Under the pieces are notes generated by a model that did not search any database, was not told the DNA's origin, and saw only the letters and a program-made list of their open reading frames with translations. Positions 15,987 through 23,472 of a stretch of DNA of 57,674 nucleotides are shown here, in pieces. A program made the translations under genes and the position numbers. How positions within the stretch are numbered: the stretch's first letter is position 1; every line of letters begins with the position of its first letter. Origin of the DNA: Variovorax paradoxus (lineage in GTDB: Bacteria; Pseudomonadota; Gammaproteobacteria; Burkholderiales; Burkholderiaceae_C); NCBI RefSeq assembly GCF_018614915.1, contig NZ_JAGGNU010000044.1, forward strand, positions 1 through 57,674, read 5' to 3'.

Positions 15987-17013
15987 CCCCGGGCTCCGGC
16001 CTCAGCAAGACCTTGCTGGCTCGCTTGGCATGCGCCAGCGCGAACCCATCGCTGGCCCGTGACAGCGCAAGCACATGGCTCACCATCGGGCGCATGACCG
16101 CGTCCATCTCGCCCATCAGCTCAAGCGCCAGCGGCCAGTCCGATTCGGGCGGGCGGAACGAACCGCGCAGTTGCTGCTGGTTGCGCACCAGCGGCGTCAG
16201 GTCGATCGACAGCGGCCGCGGATGGATGCCGGTCACCACGACGATGCCGTTGCGGCGCAGCAGAGCCAACGCATCGGTGATGGTTTCGGGCACGCCGGTT
16301 GCCTCGAACACGATCTCGAAGGGCTCGCCGCCGGTGTAGCTGCGGCACGCTTCGGACAGCGGCTCCCTCGACACATCGACCAGCGCATCGAAACCCATGC
16401 GGCGCAATGCATCGAAGCGTGCCGCATCGTCGAATCCGCTGACGACCACCTGCCTCGCGCCCGCACGACGCGCGAGCGCCGCGATGCCCTGGCCGATGGT
16501 GCCCGGCCCCATCACCAGCACGCGCAGTCCGGTCACGTCGCCGGCGATGCGCAGCGCCTGCATCGAAATGGTCAGCGGCTCAGTGAGCGCTGCCAGTTCA
16601 TCGCTCAGGTTCTCGGGAACCGGCACGCAGTTGCGCAGCGGCACGCGCACCCAGGGCGCGAAGGCGCCATCGCGCGTCATGCCAATGCCGCGGCGCCTCT
16701 CGCACGCATCGTGATTGCCGGCAGTGCACGCAGCGCAGACGCCGCAGGTGACGGATGGCCGCACCACGACGCGCTGGCCGGCCAGCGAGCCGGTCTGCGC
16801 AACCCCGACAAACTCGTGCCCGATGGTGACGGGAATGCTCTGCGCGATGAAGGCATAGCTGGGCGCCCAGTCGTCCACGTGCAGATCGCTGCCGCAAATG
16901 CCGGTGGCACTGACTTTCACCAGCACATCGGTGGAATCGACATCCAGGATCGGGACCGGGACGTCGACCAGCTCGAGGCCCGCCGCCGGACGGGTCTTGC
17001 GCAAGGCTTGCAT
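15979..17013 (-). CDS. Zinc-dependent alcohol dehydrogenase (MDR, threonine-dehydrogenase-like)
   Basis: 344 residues. Catalytic zinc ligands are visible as Cys in TGICGSDLH and the GHEFVG His-Glu. The structural zinc lobe has four Cys in CGVCAACTAGNHDAC. The nucleotide-binding loop is VMGPGTIGQGIAAL, followed by an EATG and FR..D pattern near the end. The arrangement fits medium-chain polyol or threonine dehydrogenases acting with NAD. It follows the Bug receptor gene by 21 bases and overlaps the small-barrel gene. It is likely to oxidise a hydroxylated acid brought in through the receptor; the exact substrate is open. Confidence 0.9.
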   Translation of the reverse strand: MQALRKTRPAAGLELVDVPVPILDVDSTDVLVKVSATGICGSDLHVDDWAPSYAFIAQSIPVTIGHEFVGVAQTGSLAGQRVVVRPSVTCGVCAACTAGNHDACERRRGIGMTRDGAFAPWVRVPLRNCVPVPENLSDELAALTEPLTISMQALRIAGDVTGLRVLVMGPGTIGQGIAALARRAGARQVVVSGFDDAARFDALRRMGFDALVDVSREPLSEACRSYTGGEPFEIVFEATGVPETITDALALLRRNGIVVVTGIHPRPLSIDLTPLVRNQQQLRGSFRPPESDWPLALELMGEMDAVMRPMVSHVLALSRASDGFALAHAKRASKVLLRPEPGDE

Positions 17014-17034
17014 GATCTCTTCTTGGCTCCGGTC

Positions 17035-17997
17035 TCAGTCGATGCTGATGCCGACCTTCTTGATGATGTCGCCCCATTTCAGACTCTCGGCCGCGATGAA
17101 GGTTTTGAATTCGTCGCTCGAGCCGCCGCCGATGATCAAGCCCTGTTTCGTGAAGGCCTCGCGAACGCCGGGGTCCTTCATGACTTCGTTGACGTCCGCA
17201 TTGATGCGTCGCACCAGCTCGGGCGGCGTGCCGGCTGCAGCAAACAGGCCGTTCCAGGCCAGGGCCTCGAAGCCGGGGTAGCCTGATTCGGCGACCGTGG
17301 GCAGGTCTTTCATGGTGTCGGTGCGCTTCAGACTTGTCGACGCCAGCAGGCGGATGCGGCCGCCCTGGATCAGCGGCAGCAGCGCGGGTGCCACCGTGAA
17401 CAGGGCCTGCGTCTCTTCCGACGCCACCGAGATCCCGGCCGGCGGCGAGCCGGCGAAGGGCACGTGCGTGGCGTCGAAGCCCGCCGTGCTCTTGAACAGC
17501 TCCATCGTCAGATGCGACGAGCTGCCGGCGCCGACCGAGGCGTAGTTGGTCTTGCCGCCCTGCTTCCTGGCCCACGCGACGAACTCGGGGAGCGTCTTGG
17601 CCGGGTTGCTGGCCGCGACCGCCAGCACGTTGGGCTGGGATGAAGTCAGCACGATCGGCAGCAGATCCTTGGCCGGGTCGTAGGCCATCTTCTTGTACAT
17701 GAAGGGGCCGAACGCGATCGGGCCATTGAAGCCGATGCCAAGCGTGTAGCCGTCCGCCGACGCCTTGGCGACCGCGGTCATGCCGAGCATGCCGCCCGCG
17801 CCGGCCTTGTTGTCGACCAGCACGGGTTGCTTCCAGCGATCGCGCAGCTTGTCGCCGAGGGTGCGGGCGATGAAGTCGAGCGAACTGCCAGCCGGTGCCG
17901 GCACCACCAGCTTGACCGGCTTCGTCGGCCAGCTCTGGGCCGAGGCGGCCAGGTCCAGACCGAGGCCGAGCACGAGTGCGATGGCTTTCTTCATCAT
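17035..17997 (-). CDS. Bug/TctC-family periplasmic solute receptor
   Basis: 320 residues with a clear signal peptide (MMKKAIALVLGLGLDLAASA, cleavage near residue 20). Mature start WPTKPVKLVVPAPAGSSLDF, then VLVDNKAGAGGMLGMTAVAK and ATHVPFAGSPP identify the Bug family. It is the first gene of a three-gene minus-strand operon with the Zn-dehydrogenase and the small barrel protein. It is divergent from a CatM/BenM-type LysR gene with a recognisable operator between them. That layout suggests inducible uptake and oxidation of one acidic compound. No TctAB genes are present. Confidence 0.92.
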   Translation of the reverse strand: MMKKAIALVLGLGLDLAASAQSWPTKPVKLVVPAPAGSSLDFIARTLGDKLRDRWKQPVLVDNKAGAGGMLGMTAVAKASADGYTLGIGFNGPIAFGPFMYKKMAYDPAKDLLPIVLTSSQPNVLAVAASNPAKTLPEFVAWARKQGGKTNYASVGAGSSSHLTMELFKSTAGFDATHVPFAGSPPAGISVASEETQALFTVAPALLPLIQGGRIRLLASTSLKRTDTMKDLPTVAESGYPGFEALAWNGLFAAAGTPPELVRRINADVNEVMKDPGVREAFTKQGLIIGGGSSDEFKTFIAAESLKWGDIIKKVGISID

Positions 17998-18093
17998 GGG
18001 TTGTGTCTCCGTCTTGGGGCGCTCGTGCGCCGAAATGGATGAATTCTGGCCGCCCTATGTCGATATTCCAAACACCGATGGGCTATGGTCTCG

Positions 18094-18108
18094 ATACCTA
18101 AGACGTAT
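18094..18108 (+). promoter_or_regulatory. LysR operator ATAC-N7-GTAT
   Basis: ATAC (18094-18097) and GTAT (18105-18108) are separated by exactly seven bases, the consensus recognition site of CatM/BenM/CbnR-type LysR proteins. It lies 14 bases before the LysR start codon and next to its ribosome site (GGAG at 18109-18112), so binding would repress the regulator's own gene. The divergent receptor gene begins about 100 bases away, within the usual activation distance. Confidence 0.7.
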
Positions 18109-18122
18109 GGAGATGGACGATC

Positions 18123-19043
18123 ATGGAACTGAGGCACCTTCGCTACTTCATGGCTGTGGCCGAAACTGGCAACCTGAGCCGCGCCGCCGAGAAGCTGTTC
18201 ATCGCGCAACCGCCCCTGTCGGTACAGATCCGACAGCTGGAGAAGGAAATGGGAACGCCGCTGTTCGTGCGCCATCCCAAGGGCGTGAGGCTGACAGCGG
18301 CCGGCGAGACGCTGATGCCCGAAGCCCGCTCCCTACTCGATCGGGCGGCGCACATGAAGGAAGTGCTGCAAGGCGGGGGAAGCACCGGTCAACTTGCCTT
18401 GGGTTATGTGCCGTCCGCCAGCAGCACGGTGCTGCCCGCTCTTCTGCGTCGAATCCGAAAGGAGCAACCTGGCCTTCGGATCGAGCTGCGCGAGATGATC
18501 AGCAGCGATCAGGCCGACGCACTCGTCGCCGGACACCTCGATGCCGGCATCGCCCGGACCCGGCCGCAACACCCGCGCTTGCAGGTTGCGACCCAGATGC
18601 CGGATCCGTTCTGCCTCGCCGTGCCGGCTGCGGAGAAAGGTGCCGCGCGGGGCGTAGTGGATCTGCGTGCCTATGCCGAGCATGACTTCATTGCTTTCAC
18701 CCGGCACCGCGGCCCTGCCTACTTCGATCAGTCGATCCACCTGTGTGCCAAGGCAGGCTTCAGCGCGCGCATCCGCTATGAAGCGAGCACCGTGCATGGC
18801 GTCCTGGACCTGGTCAGTGCCGGCTTGGGGGTTGCTCTGGTGCCCGCATCGTGCGCGCTCCTGGGCGCGAGAGGGGTGAAGTTCCGAGGCCTGCGCGGCG
18901 CACGGCAAGGGGAAGTCCTGACCTTGCTTCGACGAAGATCGGATGCGCAGCCGGTGCTGCCCATGGTCGAGGAGGCAGTGAGCGAGATATTCGCGGAGCT
19001 TCAGCGACGTGTTGCCACAGCGATCGGCGCCGACTCTTCATAA
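18123..19043 (+). CDS. LysR-family regulator, CatM/BenM-like
   Basis: 306 residues. The opening MELRHLRYFMAVAETGNLSR, LFIAQPPLSVQIRQLE and GTPLFVRHPKGVRLTAAG is the DNA-binding domain of the CatM/BenM/CbnR branch. The effector domain begins near QLALGYVPSASS. A GGAG ribosome site lies 10 bases before the ATG. The site ATAC-N7-GTAT directly upstream supports the branch assignment and autoregulation. Relatives respond to muconates, benzoate or other small acids; here the target is most likely the divergent receptor-dehydrogenase operon. Confidence 0.9.
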   Translation: MELRHLRYFMAVAETGNLSRAAEKLFIAQPPLSVQIRQLEKEMGTPLFVRHPKGVRLTAAGETLMPEARSLLDRAAHMKEVLQGGGSTGQLALGYVPSASSTVLPALLRRIRKEQPGLRIELREMISSDQADALVAGHLDAGIARTRPQHPRLQVATQMPDPFCLAVPAAEKGAARGVVDLRAYAEHDFIAFTRHRGPAYFDQSIHLCAKAGFSARIRYEASTVHGVLDLVSAGLGVALVPASCALLGARGVKFRGLRGARQGEVLTLLRRRSDAQPVLPMVEEAVSEIFAELQRRVATAIGADSS

Positions 19044-19063
19044 GCTCGCACGACCACTCCATG

Positions 19064-19215
19064 TCACGAGTCGAACTCGTCGTCTACGCGGTGTTCCCGA
19101 CCCGCAAGCACCTGACGCCAAGGTACGTGCGCTCATCGACTTCCTGGTGAACGCGTCCCGCACGCGAGCCTGGCCGACTGACGAGGCACGGACGCTCAGC
19201 CCGTATCAGCGCTGA
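19064..19215 (+). pseudogene. Degenerate C-terminal end of a LysR-type regulator
   Basis: The frame VELVVYAVFPTRKHLTP followed, after a one- or two-base shift near 19120, by KVRALIDFLVNAS corresponds to the extreme C-terminus of LysR proteins (Y..FP.R.hL.PKVRAFIDFL). Everything upstream is absent: the preceding bases belong to the intact LysR gene. It is a short leftover of about 50 codons with a frameshift and is surely not expressed as a functional product. Confidence 0.6.
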
Positions 19216-19273
19216 ACGCAGCCCTGCCCATCAAAACTATGCGCCTTACGGTTCGCGCTGCAGTAGGGCCGGC

Positions 19274-19531
19274 TCAATCCGGCGTGAACTTCTTGTTGAA
19301 AATGTCGACGTCCGATGCCAACTCGAACGTCGCCACCTGCCCCATCTTCCCGTCACTGAGGCGGCAGGCGGAGAACAGGCTGCAGCGGCCCTTGAAGAAG
19401 AACTCGTCCATCACGATCAGCGCGTACGGATACGGCACGAAGACCTGGTGCTCGAAGATGACGCGGTGCACGTTCCTGGGCGAGGGAAAGAGCTTGTAGT
19501 CGCCGGTGTCGATCGACTTTGCAGTGGCCAT
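19274..19531 (-). CDS. Small protein of unknown function
   Basis: 85 residues from an ATG at 19531 (MATAKSIDTGDYKLF). It is aromatic-rich (HQVFVPYPYALIVMDEFFFK) and without signal peptide or membrane segment. I do not recognise a family. It could be a short intact gene or a displaced fragment, because the adjacent upstream region (19554-20054) is a patchwork with remains of an alcohol dehydrogenase. No ribosome site is obvious. Confidence 0.4.
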   Translation of the reverse strand: MATAKSIDTGDYKLFPSPRNVHRVIFEHQVFVPYPYALIVMDEFFFKGRCSLFSACRLSDGKMGQVATFELASDVDIFNKKFTPD

Positions 19532-19894
19532 GTCTTGCTCGCTGCTTCTGTGTTCAGGCGGGGTCGCGCACGCCGGCCACGGGGTTGTCACCGAAGTCCT
19601 CGCGCGCCAGATACTTGGGCACCTTGGCAGCCGCGAGCGCGAGCCGCAATTCCTCGAAATGCCGCGTCGAAAGAGGCTCAATGGACAGGTTCATCTGATA
19701 GGAGCCTTGGAAGTTCTGCTCTTGGGCAGAACTCTGCCTGCCGCCCTCATTGGGGGGCACGTCGTCGATCCGGGTGGTGTCGAGCGTGCTGTCGCGGGAG
19801 CCGATTTCGGCGTCGTGGAGGGGGTCATCGAGACGGGGCATGGTCGTGGCTGTGATTTCGAACGGAGCTCCGATTGTCCTCTCGACGGCGCCCA

Positions 19895-20054
19895 CAGCCG
19901 GCACGTTGGTGGCGCCAAAGGTTCGCGCAAGTTGCTGGCGCGACGCATGGCGGCTCATGGCGATGATGCGCTCGGCCCCCATCAGCTTGGCGGAGAGGAC
20001 AGCCAGCAGACCCACGGCGCCATCGCCGACCGCCATCCCCACGGCGCCCGCCAT
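19895..20054 (-). pseudogene. Zn-alcohol dehydrogenase nucleotide-binding fragment
   Basis: About 50 codons read VGDGAVGLLAVLSAKLMGAE followed by RIIAMSRHASRQQLARTFGA, the cofactor-binding core of a medium-chain alcohol dehydrogenase (G.GAVGLL.V...K..GA..ii...). The sequence after GATNV no longer matches, and the zinc-binding N-terminal half is absent at the other side. The same frame continues to 19554 with unrelated residues, including a piece starting MNLSIEPLSTRHFEELRLAL that I cannot assign. Confidence 0.65.
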
Positions 20055-20102
20055 CAGGGGCGGGCGCCCACCCGAGCCGGCGTTGAATGGGTGATGCCAT
20101 GC

Positions 20103-20900
20103 TCACTTTCCCGTCTTGGCCGCCAGTTGCCGCTCCAGCGCCTCACTGGCACGGCGAGCCATATCGACATCTGCGCGCGCGGCCAGCACCTCGGTGAGCT
20201 GGCGCAACTGGCCCGCCGAGAGGCTTACGTTCATGCTGATGCGCAGGTGCGCCTGCAGTTGCGACTCGGCACCGGGCAGCGCCGACAACATGCCCACGGT
20301 CGCCAGCTCGCGGCTTTGCCAGTCGAGGTTATCGCGCTCGAAAATGTCGCCGAACAGGTGGGTGCGCAAGTACTCGTTCGCCGTCGGCGCGAAGTCGAAC
20401 AACGGCCCTTCAACCGGCCCACCCGAGAGCTTGGTCTGGTTGGCCGTCCCGGCGGCCATCAGCGCATCGCCCTTTGGAATAGGGCGGCTGGGCGCACGGC
20501 CGGGCGCATCCTTAATGCCGCGCTGCTTTCGTGCCTCCAGCACTTTCATCAGCTCGCCCAGCGCATTGAGGCTGCGCGGAAAGCCAGCATAGGCGTAGAG
20601 CTGCACCAGGATTTCACGGGCGTCGCTGACCGTCATGCCGGCATCCAGCCCTTGGTTCAGTGCGGCATTCAGCTTGGCGATGTCGCCCGCGGCGGCAAAG
20701 GCCGCAATGGGCACGATGGCCTGCTGGCGTGCGGTGAGGGTTTCGGAAGTGCTGGGCGCCTTGGCTGGAACCTGATTCATTTGCTTGGTCTCCTGCGCAT
20801 GGGATGCCTGGCTTAATGCAGTGACCAGACCCAGGGCCATGGTCAGCGCACCGGCGCGAAGGCGCGTGCTGCTGTGCTTAACAAGCGTTGTATTGCTCAT
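20103..20900 (-). CDS. Exported carboxymuconolactone-decarboxylase-family protein
   Basis: 265 residues from an ATG at 20900. A signal-like segment (AGALTMALGLVTALSQASHA, about residues 15-34) points to the periplasm. Two CMD/AhpD-like helical domains follow: QAIVPIAAFAAAGD to REILVQLYAYAGFPRSLNAL (about 60-130) and NLDWQSRELATVGMLSALPG (about 185-250). The second lacks the AhpD CxxC pair, so peroxidase activity is not supported. It forms an operon with two cupins and overlaps the first by 23 bases. CMD-cupin neighbours are common in Burkholderiales, but the reaction is unknown. Confidence 0.82.
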   Translation of the reverse strand: MSNTTLVKHSSTRLRAGALTMALGLVTALSQASHAQETKQMNQVPAKAPSTSETLTARQQAIVPIAAFAAAGDIAKLNAALNQGLDAGMTVSDAREILVQLYAYAGFPRSLNALGELMKVLEARKQRGIKDAPGRAPSRPIPKGDALMAAGTANQTKLSGGPVEGPLFDFAPTANEYLRTHLFGDIFERDNLDWQSRELATVGMLSALPGAESQLQAHLRISMNVSLSAGQLRQLTEVLAARADVDMARRASEALERQLAAKTGK

Positions 20901-21393
20901 CGGTGACTTTCTCCATCCATGTGACGTTCTTTCCATCGACCGTGCCAGTGACGGCCAAGTGCGTCATGGCCGTGCCAAGTGCGGCGCCATGCCAGTGCTT
21001 GACGCCGGGTGGGCACCAGACCACGTCGCCGGGCCGGATGACTTGCACGGGCTTGCCCCACTCCTGGGTCAGTCCCACGCCGGAGGTCACCACCAACCGC
21101 TGCCCCGCGGGGTGCGTGTGCCAGGCGGAACGTGCGCCGGGCTCGAAGGTGACCAGACCGCCGGAGGCATTGATGTTCTTGTCGGCAGGCCAGACTGGAT
21201 CGATCCGCGCACGGCCGGTGAAGAACTCGGCTGGGCCGGCAGCCGAAGGCTGGTCTCCCGCGCGGGTGATCTGCTGTGCGCCAGCGGACGCGTCGGCCTG
21301 TGGCTCTGCGGCCAGGGCCAACGTGGCATGCAGCGCAGTCGCGCACAGGGCGAATTTGAGGATCGAGTGCATGAATATCCTTTCCTGATGCAA
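20878..21393 (-). CDS. Exported cupin, hydroxynitrile-lyase-like
   Basis: 171 residues; MHSILKFALCATALHATLAL is a signal peptide (a start at 21372 is likelier than 21393). The mature part carries the cupin core with metal-binding residues in SAWHTHPAGQRLVV (HxH..Q) and HWHGAA (third His). The layout GPAEFFTGRARIDP and the DEQY end match the small manganese cupins that include the Granulicella tundricola hydroxynitrile lyase. Many relatives are known only by fold. It is a paralogue of the following cytosolic cupin but is exported, and it overlaps the CMD gene. Confidence 0.85.
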   Translation of the reverse strand: MHQERIFMHSILKFALCATALHATLALAAEPQADASAGAQQITRAGDQPSAAGPAEFFTGRARIDPVWPADKNINASGGLVTFEPGARSAWHTHPAGQRLVVTSGVGLTQEWGKPVQVIRPGDVVWCPPGVKHWHGAALGTAMTHLAVTGTVDGKNVTWMEKVTDEQYNAC

Positions 21394-21399
21394 AGCGGC

Positions 21400-21810
21400 T
21401 CAGCCACGCGGCGGACCGGCGAGATACTGCTCGTCGGAGACGTGCTCCATCCACTCGACGTTCTTGCCATCCAGCGCTTCCTGAATGGCGATGTGCGTCA
21501 TGGCCGTGGTGGGCGAAGCGCCGTGCCAGTGCCGATGGCCGGGCGGGCACCAGATGACGTCGCCGGCGCGAATTTCGACAACGGGTTCGCCCTCGCACTG
21601 CGTCCAACCGCAGCCGGCGGTGACGATCAGCGTCTGACCCAGCGGATGGGTGTGCCAGGCCGTGCGTGCGCCCGGCTCGAAGGTCACGGCGGCGCACGAC
21701 ACGCGCGCCGGTGCGGGCGGGTTGTTCAGCGGGTCAATGCGAACCGTGCCGGTGAACCACTCGGCAGGCCCTTTCATCGAAGGCTGAGATCCAGCGCGTT
21801 TGAGTTCCAT
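21400..21810 (-). CDS. Cytosolic cupin, (R)-mandelonitrile-lyase/GtHNL-type
   Basis: 136 residues from the ATG at 21810 (MELKRAGSQPSMKGPAEWF). The metal ligands are HTHPLGQ (two His and a Gln) and RHWHGAS (His). The flanking motif TVTAGCGWTQ-like segment (LIVTAGCGWTQ) and the end WMEHVSDEQY are near-diagnostic of the GtHNL group. Members are often called (R)-mandelonitrile lyase, but a physiological cyanohydrin is rarely shown. It is the first gene of the three-gene operon and divergent from a LysR gene. Confidence 0.88.
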   Translation of the reverse strand: MELKRAGSQPSMKGPAEWFTGTVRIDPLNNPPAPARVSCAAVTFEPGARTAWHTHPLGQTLIVTAGCGWTQCEGEPVVEIRAGDVIWCPPGHRHWHGASPTTAMTHIAIQEALDGKNVEWMEHVSDEQYLAGPPRG

Positions 21811-22052
21811 GGCGTTCCTTTTGGTGTTTCGGAGGGGGGCATTGCCCGGCGTATCAATCCGAGGCCCCGGTGACCTCGATTCGAGTCTTCGGCGCGTCAT
21901 GACCGCGTAGCTCAGGTCGGCCAGCGCCGAAACGCCCTGCCCGACTCTTTCATACCTGCCAAGCGCGCCGAGGCGGCTGCAAAAACTCACGGACTACGAC
22001 AGGCCACATCGCCCATATGAAACTGTATGGCGCCCTTTATTGGTTGAGAAGT

Positions 22053-22071
22053 CCGTAAAATTGATATACGG
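22053..22071. promoter_or_regulatory. Inverted repeat, candidate LysR box
   Basis: CCGTA (22053-22057) and TACGG (22067-22071) flank nine bases, giving a palindrome with the T-N11-A geometry of LysR boxes. It lies 19 bases before the LysR start at 22091, in the 280-base divergent region shared with the cupin operon. Confidence 0.5.
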
Positions 22072-22090
22072 TGGTGCAGGTGATTCACCA

Positions 22091-23035
22091 ATGGCAAAAG
22101 AAAACCTCAACGACCTGCAAGCCTTCGTGGCCGTGGCCCGCGAGCGCAGCTTCACTCGTGCTGCGGCGCAACTCGGGCTCTCCCGCTCGGCACTGAGCCA
22201 CGCGATGCTGGCGCTGGAAGCCCGGCTGGGCGTGCGACTGCTGACGCGTACCACCCGCAGCGTCTCCACCACGGAGGCCGGAACCCGGCTGCTGGACGCG
22301 GTGGCCCCCCGCCTCGAGGAGATCGAACATGAACTGGGTTCGCTCAGCGCGATGCGCGACAAGCCCGCCGGGACCGTGCGTATCACGGCCCACGACCATG
22401 CCATCTCCACCGTGCTCTGGCCCCGGTTGCTGTCCTTGCTGAAGGACTACCCCGACGTCCAGGTCGAATTCAGCGTGGACTATGCGTTCACTGACATCGC
22501 GGCGCACCGCTTCGATGCCGGAGTGCGTGTGGGCGACCGCGTAGACAAGGACATGATCGCCGTGCGCATCGCGCCGGATCTCCGCATGGCTGTAGCCGCG
22601 TCACCCGGCTATCTGGCGGGCAAGCCGCTGCCTCTCACGCCTCACGATCTCACTGAACACCATTGCATCAATTTGCGGCTGCCCACGCATGGCGGCCTGT
22701 ATGCCTGGGACTTTGAGAAGGATGGACAGGCGCTCAATGTGCGCGTGGGCGGCCAGACCACGTTCAACAACACCTTCTTGATGCTTCAGGCGGCGCTGGA
22801 TGGGATGGGCTTTGCCTTTGTGCCCCTCGACATCATGCAGCCGCACATCAATGAAGGCCGGCTGGTGCCGGTGCTGCAGGACTGGTGGCCGTTGTTTCCC
22901 GGCTACCACCTGTACTACGCGAATCGCAGACAGATTGCACCTGCGCTGGCCATGGTGATCGAGGCATTGCGATGGCATGCGGATAAAGCTGCCACAACAC
23001 TTCAGTTGCCGCTATCGAAATTGCGCCGTGATTGA
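22091..23035 (+). CDS. LysR-family regulator, CrgA/PecT-like branch
   Basis: 314 residues starting MAKENLNDLQAFVAVARERS. The HTH (FTRAAAQLGLSRSALSHAML) and the segment GVRLLTRTTRSVSTTEAGTR are typical of the branch that regulates adjacent oxidoreductases or cupin genes. The effector domain runs from GTVRITAHDHAIS to the end; VDYAFTDIAAHRFDAGVRVG is the conserved lobe-2 entry. It is divergent from the CMD/cupin operon and very probably controls it through the inverted repeat in the shared promoter region. Confidence 0.9.
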   Translation: MAKENLNDLQAFVAVARERSFTRAAAQLGLSRSALSHAMLALEARLGVRLLTRTTRSVSTTEAGTRLLDAVAPRLEEIEHELGSLSAMRDKPAGTVRITAHDHAISTVLWPRLLSLLKDYPDVQVEFSVDYAFTDIAAHRFDAGVRVGDRVDKDMIAVRIAPDLRMAVAASPGYLAGKPLPLTPHDLTEHHCINLRLPTHGGLYAWDFEKDGQALNVRVGGQTTFNNTFLMLQAALDGMGFAFVPLDIMQPHINEGRLVPVLQDWWPLFPGYHLYYANRRQIAPALAMVIEALRWHADKAATTLQLPLSKLRRD

Positions 23036-23472
23036 TTCTCCGGAATAGGCCGTGTCCGCTTTTTCATTCAACACCAGTCACCAGTAACGGCACTCGATGA
23101 AGCCGAACCTGCTCATTTCGCAGCGATCTTTCTGCGCGATCCCGCGTTCTTGGAAGCGCCGCCAAGCTGCCCCACGCTGCGACTGGCCGCGCTATAGCGC
23201 AGTGCATCGAGTGAAGCGACGAACCGGCGAGTTCGGCGATTCAGCCAAAAAGGGGGCGAAGTCGCACAACTGCTTGCCGCTGGCGTCGGCGAACGCGTAG
23301 ATGCGCCGGGCCCCATCGCGAGAGCCGCTGCAGAGCAAGCGTGCGGTGACGGGCACATTGATACGGCGTTCGTGTTCGATGAGTCGTCGACTATGACGAT
23401 GCCGGTGAAATGCACCGAGTTGGCGCAGGAACGCCCGTCAGCGTCGTGCCGTGATACGCCAACGCCCGCCCA
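23036..23472. other. Gap without a confident gene
   Basis: The minus strand between 23255 and 23385 reads RINVPVTARLLCSGSRDGAR then IYAFADASGKQLCDF, which looks protein-like but has no flanking start, no stable frame and no family I recognise. It may be another fragment. The plus strand shows nothing. Confidence 0.35.
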
